Part shown: in pieces, positions 57,101 to 64,000 of the stretch
How the letters are laid out: each line of letters opens with the position of its first letter
Position numbering within the stretch: the first letter of the stretch is position 1
Source of the DNA: Pleurostoma richardsiae
Taxonomy: Eukaryota; Ascomycota; Sordariomycetes; Calosphaeriales; Pleurostomataceae
Direction of reading: 5' to 3'
Assembly (NCBI GenBank): GCA_030052745.1
Contig: JANBVO010000012.1
Coordinates: forward strand, 735,380-799,379
DNA length: 64,000 nt
Position numbers and translations under genes: made by a program
Notes under the pieces: generated by a model
Seen by the model: the letters and a program-made list of their open reading frames with translations, nothing else
Told to the model about the DNA's origin: nothing
Databases searched by the model: none

Positions 57101-58660
57101 TCTCCTCGACATCCATCCCGAGGGGAAACTGCAGAAGGAGATTAACGACATCATCGACGAATTGGACATGATGATTCACATCAACAAGAAGCAGAGAGAG
57201 GTGATACGACGCTTCCAGAAGCAGGTCGAGCACATAATGGATCCTAGTGGCGACTTCAGAGCCATGCGCCGCGACTGGGATGAGGCCAACGGCCTGGCGA
57301 GCCCAAGGTCGTCGTCGACCTCGAATGGGCAGTTCTCTTCGCCACCAGCTGATGATTCCGATAAAGCGCAGAAGCGAAATCAGTTTGTCTGGTTCACGAG
57401 CAATGCCTCGGAGCTGATATCTGAGGTAGAGGACAGGCTCGAGGAACTCAACGGTCTGAGGCAGAGCGCAGAGCGCACGGCCACGAGTGTTAGTGTTCTC
57501 TCTTCTTTTAAAGGGGCTTGGCTGACAGTCTCGCACAGGTCAAAGACCTCCTCGACCTGAAGCAGCAGCAGGCATCTGTTGTGCAGACGTGGCAGTCAGT
57601 CAAACAGGCTGAGGAGACAGTCAAGCAAGGCCGGGCGATCATCATGTTCACCACTGTGACCATCGTCTTCGTAAGCTCTCGAATCTGCCGTGCTGCATGC
57701 GCCACGCTTCTAACAGGCGTCAAAGCTTCCGTTGTCCTTCATGTCCAGCATCTTCGGGATGAACAATAGCGAATTCCAGGACGGTTCTTCCTGGTCTCTT
57801 GGAGAGCAACTGCGGCTAATGCGTAAATGCACCCTGTACTCCTCCGCGGACCCGCCGTGATTGGCATACGACTCAGAATATGTACTAACCGTATCGTCAT
57901 CCAAACAGTCCCCATCTCAGCGGGTATCATCCTCGTCACCGTCATCCTCGCCTTCAGCAACCTCCTCCGTGCCATCATCTGGTCCGCCTACATGTACGTG
58001 ACAACTCACATCCTCGTCTACACGGGCCTCTATTGGTGCTGGCTCGCCTTGCGGGACGAGTGGAGCTCGCAGACCATGATGCTCCGGACGGAGGAGAAGG
58101 TCGCTAAGATGAAGGAGGAAGTCCGTCGAAAAAGGGAAGTGCGTCGGGGAGAAAGGAACGCAGCCCGGCGGGAGAGGAGGAAAGCAGACCAGGAGCAAGC
58201 CGAGAAAGAGGCGGAGGGACTTGCTACGAAGAATGACAAGGAGAAACGTACGCAGAGTAAAGAAGAGAAGAAACCGATATGGAAGAAATTCAGCAGAAGA
58301 CACCGCAAGGGCAAGAAGGGCGACACGACTGGAACGACAAACGGCACCACCTTGGGTGGAGAGCCGGTCGCGAGCGGAGCAGCTGCTCCTCGTGCATCGG
58401 ACCGTGGCCATAGCACTGCGAATGGTGCACAACGACCCGTCTCACGTCCCGGACAGACCCAGGACACGAACGGCGCGGAGGCATCCGGTGCCAGCTCCAA
58501 GGCTGAGGGCCAACACGACGAGGGGGAGGAGACAGTAAGAAGCGCACCCGAGGAGCAGCGACCCAGCATGAGGGGAGGCGGGAGGCGGAGAAGGGGTTTC
58601 ATGCGAGGGAGAAAGAAGCAGCAGCACGATGAGGAGAATGACCCAGCGAGGATGGTGTAA
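54110..58660 (+). CDS. CorA-like divalent cation channel/transporter, very large fungal form
   Basis: Ten exons (54110-55393, 55476-55484, 55546-55735, 55789-55832, 55914-56837, 56888-56938, 56991-57488, 57539-57670, 57726-57822, 57909-58660) give 1326 residues with every phase consistent. Exon 2 is a 9-nt microexon (codons WVE). Residues 1-430 are hydrophilic and charged. The central part holds long helices (for example KEINDIIDELDMMIHINKKQ and ETVKQGRAIIMF), as in the CorA funnel. TM1 ends in LPLSFMSSIFGMN, the GMN signature (about 1055-1057), and TM2 is ISAGIILVTVILAFSNLL; a further hydrophobic segment follows. The C-terminus is strongly basic and coiled (RRKREVRRGERNAARRERRK) and ends in Arg/Gly-rich sequence. 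Mg2+ transport is family inference; large fungal members are uncharacterised. The start may be incomplete. Confidence 0.82.
55476..55484 (+). other. 9-nt microexon of CorA-like gene
   Basis: TGGGTTGAG lies between cgcag and gtaagc and joins NNME to KLIAQYFG in frame. Without it the frame would still hold, so skipping removes only three residues. Confidence 0.6.
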
Positions 58661-59286
58661 CTATACGGTGTCGACGACGGCGTAGTTACGACACTTAGGC
58701 CTCAGGACTCGATCATGTATAATGTTCAGCAGGAAGCAGTGGTCGTTGTAACGGGCTTGAAATCTTTCGAGACAACTCTCCTTCAATTTCTCTTGGAATG
58801 GATCGGTAACACCCATGAAAGACGCTCTGCAGGGCAAAGCTCTGAAACAGTCGCGGAGTAGTGCATCTGCAACTAGAACGGTCTGTCTTTCAGGCCTCCA
58901 CAAGAAACTTTGCCGTAGACTTTGAGCTGCAACAAGACTTGCTTTGATTCAGATCAAGTGCAAGATACCCCCAGAGAAATTCATGCAACGTTCGTGAATG
59001 GCTTTCACGCGTCCCATCGAGCTGGACGAGACACCAAGCTAGAAATGACGTACTCGAGGCTCTCGAAAGTTGGGCCTTTCACCTCTCGTTGAAGTCCAAT
59101 ATAAAATTTGCGAGTAAATATCGTACATAAGGGCCAAGAGCCCAATAATCTGGATAATGTAACCAACGCGATTAGTTCAATGCTAGCTCATCCTTGAACC
59201 CGTTGCCTTGCCCGCCGAAGAACGCCAGTAGCCGAAAGATGCCCACCGTCATCGCAATCAACGCATGCCCCGTTCCAAAACCCAAC
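58661..59286. other. Convergent 3' intergenic region
   Basis: Spacer between the CorA-like stop codon and the 3' end of the zinc-binding protein gene; no gene is visible. Confidence 0.5.
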
Positions 59287-60402
59287 TCAGCTGCTCGGGA
59301 AGCCCGCCGCTGCGCGGCTCAACTTCCTCAGAAGCACGGGGAGATGTCCGCCCAGGAGCTCGCTAATAGCGTCATCAATGACGCTGTAGTCGGCGATGTT
59401 CTGGGACCGCGATCGGCGCAGCCAGTATTCGAAAGGTCCTCCTGTTCAATGGCGTGAGCGACTTATCTTTCCACGGTAGAGAACAAGAGAAGAGGAAAGG
59501 AAAAGGAATGAATTTAGCATACGGTTCTTCTCCAGCGCCGATCCCAGTTCCACGCACCGCTCCGCGGGCTCGTGCTCCGTGTGCATCTCCATGAAGTGCG
59601 TGATCATCTTGGAGATATCCTTGAGCGGCCACTTGCAAGGCGCGCTAGGCAGCCGGCCCTCGCCCGCGAGGATGTACTTGGGGGCCGTGCAGAGGCGGCA
59701 CTTCCAGAAGCCAAGGCGCTGCAGGGACATGTTGGTCTCCGTCGCGATGTTCTCGTCGAATTCAGGAGATGCGCTGCTGTTGTCGCGTTTCGTTTTCTTC
59801 AACGATGGCGCGGGGATGCCGTTCGCTAACGGAGTTTGGGATGTGAGCAGGTGGATCTTTCGACTACTAGATAAAGAGAGACGAGGAGACAGAGACAGAA
59901 AGTAGAGGACTGGAAACTGCTCACCATCTTCAGCTGATCGTTTTGGGGGCATCGGTGTCAGCGGTGTCTTCCCTCCCGTGCGTTTCGCCATGAACGGCCC
60001 TACAGCCGAGATCTGGGTCGGGATGCCGTTGCCAGAGGAGCTGGACTGCTTCCGCATCTGCGTCTGCGCCTGGAGCAGCTCAATTCGGTGCTGGCAGTGG
60101 CGGATCTGGTGGCCCAAGTCTAAGATGCGCAGCTGGAGGGTGCGCATCTCCTGGGGGGTGAGGCTGGAGGTGGCCATCTCGTTCTTGCAGAACTCGAGAT
60201 CGTAGCGGTAGGCGCCGATGTCCTCGGTGAGCTGGCGGATGGTGATCTCGTCGAGGTTGACGCTGCCGTTCTCATAGGAAAGGTTGCCGGGGCCGATGAC
60301 AGCGCCTTGGGAGGCTGGGCCACCGGACGTCGACATCACCGAGGCCATGGTCTGTCTTCTGGTCAGACTCGGAATAGAAAGCGAAAATCGTAGACGATCC
60401 AT
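59287..60402 (-). CDS. Conserved hypothetical protein, putative zinc-binding
   Basis: Three exons, 60402-59925, 59825-59523 and 59441-59287, give 311 residues from the ATG at 60402; an ATG at 60348 (MASVMSTSGG, in good context) is an equally likely start. Residues 40-115 are helical (LDEITIRQLTEDIGAYRYDL, LRILDLGHQIRHCQHRIELL), probably a coiled coil. The middle is Pro/Ser-rich with PMPPKRSAED and SLKKTKRD, possible nuclear localisation signals. Near 195-255, WKCRLC...PCKWPLKDISKMITHFMEMHTEH resembles a zinc-coordinating C2/CHH element. The third exon adds GPFEYWLRRSRSQNIADYSV. Intron 1 (99 nt, gtgagc...ttag) contains no stop and is a multiple of three, so a longer retained form is possible. 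A nuclear role is likely, mechanism unknown. Confidence 0.72.
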
Positions 60403-60723
60403 ATATGGGCAGAGAGGCCGCGATACAGGTTCAGAGCACCAACATGGGCCCCGGAGTCGTGTCCTCCACGTCCGGAGCAGGGTAAATGGATGGCATCGGA
60501 CATATCACGTGTGGACCTACCTCGAAGAACCTTGGGGCAGCTAGATTTCTTATTCGGCTGGACACAGCCAAATGCTGTGTAATGGGGTGATCGCTTCAAG
60601 TCGGGTTGCAGCCATACGGCGGCAGCACGGGTTGCTTGCTAAGACGAGATCGGAAAGGTCGTTGAGAGAAAAGAGGAAAGAGATATCATGGCTTCTTTGC
60701 TGGAGCTCGCAACAGGACGACAA

Positions 60724-60790
60724 AGAATTTTCTTTTTTCTTTCATATTTTTTTCGCTTTCTTTTTTATTCTTTTTTTCTTTTACAACCTC
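60724..60790 (+). repeat. T-rich low-complexity tract
   Basis: About 65 bp of almost pure T with scattered C and A, probably nucleosome-excluding promoter DNA between the two divergent genes. Confidence 0.6.
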
Positions 60791-61221
60791 AAGACCCATC
60801 TTTTATGCGGAAAGTGGTGTTTTCTCTTCTAGTGTAGATGATGATTGGCCAGCAGCTCCTATTGGACGCCTTCCCACCCCAATAGATGCATATCCGCCAA
60901 TCGTCCTTAACAGGGGCATCTGTGACTCCTTCCACGTCTCCTGTGCGTGACTGTCGTCTCCAGACCATTTTGGGGTCAATCGTTGTGGATTTTAGTGTGG
61001 CACACCTTCACGTGAAGCACTGTGACAATTCCTTTCAGGTATCTCAGGTATCTGATGCATTGAGGTCGGAAGCTGTCCTGTGCACGGCCCCGTTTCTTTG
61101 ATCACGTCGAGCCATTTCCCAACATCTGTGTCACGATTTCCTCTCCCTTGTCGGACGAGACAGCGAGACAGCTTCCGTCAAGGACAAATTAGGGCTGACA
61201 TAGTGACTGTCGAGGGGCGCG

Positions 61222-61600
61222 TAGGTACCTTGTGTTGGACGTTCCGTGCACCTCAACATCGTCACTTCCAATGTCGATAAGCGAGGGGCTCAACATTCAC
61301 TGCCTACCTGGTACCAGCGGGAGGGAATGTGGAAGGCACGACACGCTCCGTTGGAGACGGCGTAGGTTGTTGGTTCATATACCCGATCGAGTGGCATTGG
61401 CCCGCGGAAATCCAATGTTGTGGTTACCTACAAGTACCTGTGGTGCTGCTCTCCAGGAGACCAGTAGAAGATGGAAGCTACGACGGGATCATGTTGAACG
61501 CCCACCTGTGTAAGGTTCTCTCGGCCCAAGGTACCTCACCTACCTTCTCTAAGGTACCTACCTAAGGTATCTACCAGGTAGGGAACTTAGGTTCTTGCCA
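61222..61600. repeat. Cluster of GGTACCT/ACCTACCT words
   Basis: The palindromic word GGTACC recurs (near 61223, 61309, 61530 and 61553) with several ACCTAC/AGGTA variants between them. The density rises towards 61600, about 200 bp before the RNase H start. It looks like a degenerate short-word microrepeat rather than a mobile element. Confidence 0.45.
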
Positions 61601-61821
61601 TTTGACTCTTCACCTCAGGACAGAATGAAAACCATCCACCACTTTAAAACCCCTCCCGCCCCTCACCAAGTGCCACGGCTCTGTTCAACCTCTCTCTCCG
61701 TCTACCTGTCTTGCTGTCTAGATTTCTCGTTACGAAGACCAAGTCCGCTGTCACTCACCTCAGTATTCGCCCACGATATCATTGTCTCTTTGTCCCGGCG
61801 AGCAGCTCCAAACCTCCCAGC

Positions 61822-62385
61822 ATGCGGCTGCACGAGCAGATCGTCTACAATCCCGCTAAGCAAATCAACCAGTTCAGGCTGTCTCCGCCTGGAAGCCAAC
61901 CGGTTGGAATCGACCGCTCGACCCTCGTCGTCTTCACTGATGGCGCCTGCCGCGACAATGGTAGACCGACTGCTCGCGCTTCCTGGGGCGTCTATTTTGG
62001 GCCTAATTCTCGATACAACTCCTCCGGTCGCCTTGAGCCTCCCATGCGGGTGACAAACTCGCGGGCGGAGATTGAAGCCATGTGGCAAGCTCTCCGAATC
62101 ATTGAGGGAATTGCCACAGGTGACAACGACATCCGGTTCGCCTACATCATGTCGGATTCGAAATATCTCGTGGACTCCATGAATAGATGGATGCCGGGCT
62201 GGATTGCGAGCGGGGGGAGGAGACCTAACGGTAGACCAGTGGAACACTGGGAAGAGCTGAAAGCAATGGATTACAAGGCGCACAATCTAACATGCGCAGA
62301 CGACCAACTTCTCGAGGTCAAGTTTTGGGATGTCCCGAGAGAGGACAATGTTGTGGCAGACCGCTTGGCCAATCAGGCTTTCTAG
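61822..62385 (+). CDS. Ribonuclease H type I domain protein
   Basis: Intronless 187-residue protein from the ATG at 61822; the frame is open further upstream but without another ATG. The four catalytic acids of RNase HI are all present: Asp40 in VVFTDGACRDNG, Glu83 in NSRAEIEAMW, Asp112 in IMSDSKYL and Asp180 in NVVADRLAN. The strand/helix order fits the family, while the region between 120 and 150 (MNRWMPGWIASGGRRPNGRPVEHW) parallels the basic handle. The enzyme would cut the RNA strand of RNA:DNA hybrids. There is no retrotransposon context (no reverse transcriptase or terminal repeats nearby) and no N-terminal hybrid-binding domain, so it is a stand-alone cellular form. The weak GRPVEHWEELK motif is typical of fungal copies. 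Confidence 0.88.
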   Translation: MRLHEQIVYNPAKQINQFRLSPPGSQPVGIDRSTLVVFTDGACRDNGRPTARASWGVYFGPNSRYNSSGRLEPPMRVTNSRAEIEAMWQALRIIEGIATGDNDIRFAYIMSDSKYLVDSMNRWMPGWIASGGRRPNGRPVEHWEELKAMDYKAHNLTCADDQLLEVKFWDVPREDNVVADRLANQAF

Positions 62386-63583
62386 ATGTGCCTTCAGGGC
62401 TCTATGACCATGTCACGGCCGGGTGGTTGACTCAAAGCGTATAAGGTTATGAGATTTTATATCTTACGACTCATTGGGGCATTGAACTATTGAGACACAT
62501 TCTCATAACAACTGTTTGGCGCACCTCGGCTCCCGCATGATTTTGAGGTTGGGCGCGGTTATCAGGAAGGGCCTTCAGAAGCTGTAAGATTTTCTTCTTC
62601 AAGCATGCCTATGTATTCTAGTCAGTTAAATCTCCCGCTGGTGGAAGGCACAGCAAGCTACCATTAACACCTTTCCCGTGATGCGCTTCTGTCGCACATG
62701 TGATCACCTCCTTTCCCCAATACCGTCCTACATCTCATCTTTCGCCATTTACTGCTTCCTGGTCTATAGGACGGCCCGGTATCCCCGTCTTCCAATCGCT
62801 CCAAGCTCTGCTTTCCCGTCCATGAAGCAAGGCCTCGTAGACGCTGAGACTGAAAAGGTCAGTTCCCCTGTTTGATCCCCGATTCGTCCAAGAAATTAAG
62901 CCTGAAGACAACCACCATTCGCCGGAGACCCATCTTTTCTATTTATTCCGTTTTCCAGGGGCGAGGTCTATGAAAGCCAGAGAGATTTCCCAGAACAAGC
63001 TTGGATACTCGGGTGCCTTCTCCTGCGACGGTCTTAGGTTGCTAATGGATGCGTCCCAGATGGATTTCTGGAGCAAGGGCTTGTCGATAGTCATCCGGTC
63101 GAATCGCACTTGCTTGAGCTTCTTGACCTCACATGTTTGCTGCGCAGGCTAATATATCCAATAACTTTCTCTCCTGTCGCCCCACACCACACCACGATCT
63201 GGCCGTGTTTTCCAAGGCCCTGGAGGACCACAACGGCCGAGGGGGCCGGACCGGCCGCTGAGGACAGCCATTGGTACACCAGATTACGTCTTGCCCGAGA
63301 GCTGCGCTCCGCAATCCCTTCTGTCATGGTGTCCCTTGCTCCCTGAGCCCGGTGATGAATCGGGGATGGCCTCGGCAATCAACACTTGCTAGCGGCGTTG
63401 CTCCACTGCTAAACACCACTAAGAACGGGAGGGTTTCCAAGCGAGAGTTTGGTGTGCTTTGCGACAACTGTTGAGTCAACCGAAATGACGTTGGGGGAGG
63501 GGCAGCATAAATGGCGTCTTCCCACCCCCTTCTTTCCACCAGTCCGGATCAATTGGCTGCGCACTCTGCGATCGTGAGATGCG
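62386..63583. other. Intergenic, no gene supported
   Basis: Region between the RNase H stop codon and the biotin synthase start. Short overlapping frames lack motifs. The right part would contain the biotin synthase promoter. Confidence 0.45.
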
Positions 63584-63865
63584 ATGGCAACGACTCTAAG
63601 GCTGACATGGGGAACAAGGCTTGCCAGAAGCCTCACTGCTGTGCAGACAGCTCGGATGTCGACAGTCGTCGAAGGTGTACGAACCGGTCCATCGCCCCCG
63701 GCCCCGCCTCCGACACTGCAGACCCCGGAAGCTCATGAGCGCCGAGAGAATGCCGCGAAAATCCTGGAAGAAGCCGTCGCCGCGAAGGCGCCCAGACACA
63801 ATTGGACACGGCAGGAAATCGCCGCTATCTACTACCAACCCCTCATGGAGCTGACCTACAAAGCT
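63584..63865 (+). CDS. Biotin synthase, 5' exon only (partial)
   Basis: Only the first exon is inside the window: 94 codons from the ATG at 63584 to a GT donor (AAAGCT/gtgagc) at 63866; the rest of the gene, with its radical-SAM domain, lies beyond position 64000. The first 25 residues (MATTLRLTWGTRLARSLTAV...) are basic and Ser/Thr-rich, a mitochondrial presequence. After a Pro-rich linker, APRHNWTRQEIAAIYYQPLM and ELTYKA match the conserved start of BioB, where 'RHxWTxxEIxxIYxxPLxxLxxxA' precedes the CxxxCxxC cluster. The protein would insert sulfur into dethiobiotin in mitochondria. The catalytic cysteines cannot be checked here, so the call rests on this N-terminal motif alone. The remaining 135 bases read as intron. 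Confidence 0.75.
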
Positions 63866-64000
63866 GTGAGCCGAAGCGACCCGCTGTCCAGTTTCGTTGC
63901 CGGAACCCCGACCGGGTGACTCACGGTAAGGAGGCCGATAGGGCAAACTGTTCGTAAACTCTTTTCCCGCCAATCGGATTCTGGATTCGAATTCTGCCCA

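Larger units (their letters stand above)
60403..61821. promoter_or_regulatory. Divergent promoter region with T-rich tract
   Basis: A 1.4 kb gap between the starts of the zinc-binding protein and the RNase H gene. It holds a T-rich tract (about 60724-60790), CT-rich sequence and a cluster of GGTACCT-like words near 61222-61600. No gene was recognised. Confidence 0.45.

Noticed and set aside
61822-62385. RNase H as a retrotransposon remnant
   Set aside because: No reverse transcriptase, integrase or terminal repeats nearby, and all four catalytic acids are intact in a short single-domain protein.
1-64000. CRISPR arrays, bacterial operons, riboswitches
   Set aside because: The window is eukaryotic; no regularly spaced repeats or bacterial signals were seen.

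Overview
The window looks like nuclear DNA of a filamentous ascomycete (Pezizomycotina, perhaps Sordariomycetes; the class is a guess). Most genes carry short introns of about 45-100 bp with GT...AG ends and CTAAC/CTGAC-like branch sites, exons are GC-rich, intergenic stretches are more AT-rich, and the gene families (Zn2Cys6 regulator, Dal5-type permeases, 2EXR/F-box-like proteins, a fungal CorA-like protein, a DUF300 protein) are typical of that group. Exon structures below were worked out by hand from splice signals, reading phase and protein continuity; no search could be run.

Layout. 0.8-3.4 kb: two tandem 2EXR/F-box-like proteins. 5.0-13.1 kb: a KstD-like flavoprotein divergent from a DHA2 drug-type MFS pump, then an SDR and an NAD(P)-dependent epimerase/reductase with an altered active site. 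13.8-19.7 kb: an NCS1 permease divergent from a 1011-residue hydantoinase/oxoprolinase-DUF917 fusion, sharing a promoter with five GATAA cores. 20.3-22.0 kb: a sugar-type MFS transporter. 23.8-25.9 kb: a decayed gene with a dioxygenase-like C-terminus. 27.5-30.4 kb: a DUF300 membrane protein and an unrecognised membrane protein.

30.7-48.2 kb is the most interesting stretch: a Zn2Cys6 regulator, an aldehyde dehydrogenase, a Baeyer-Villiger-type monooxygenase, a Dal5-type permease, a luciferase-like FMN monooxygenase, a ThDP-dependent lyase/decarboxylase and a second Dal5-type permease sit side by side. This has the composition of a catabolic cluster: import of an organic acid, oxidation or C-C cleavage, then aldehyde oxidation. 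The substrate cannot be read from the sequence.

49.3-64 kb looks more housekeeping: a conserved fungal protein with a Cys-rich N-terminus, a small secreted protein, a very large CorA-like membrane protein with a 9-nt microexon, a putative zinc-binding nuclear protein, a stand-alone RNase HI, and the 5' end of biotin synthase running off the right edge.
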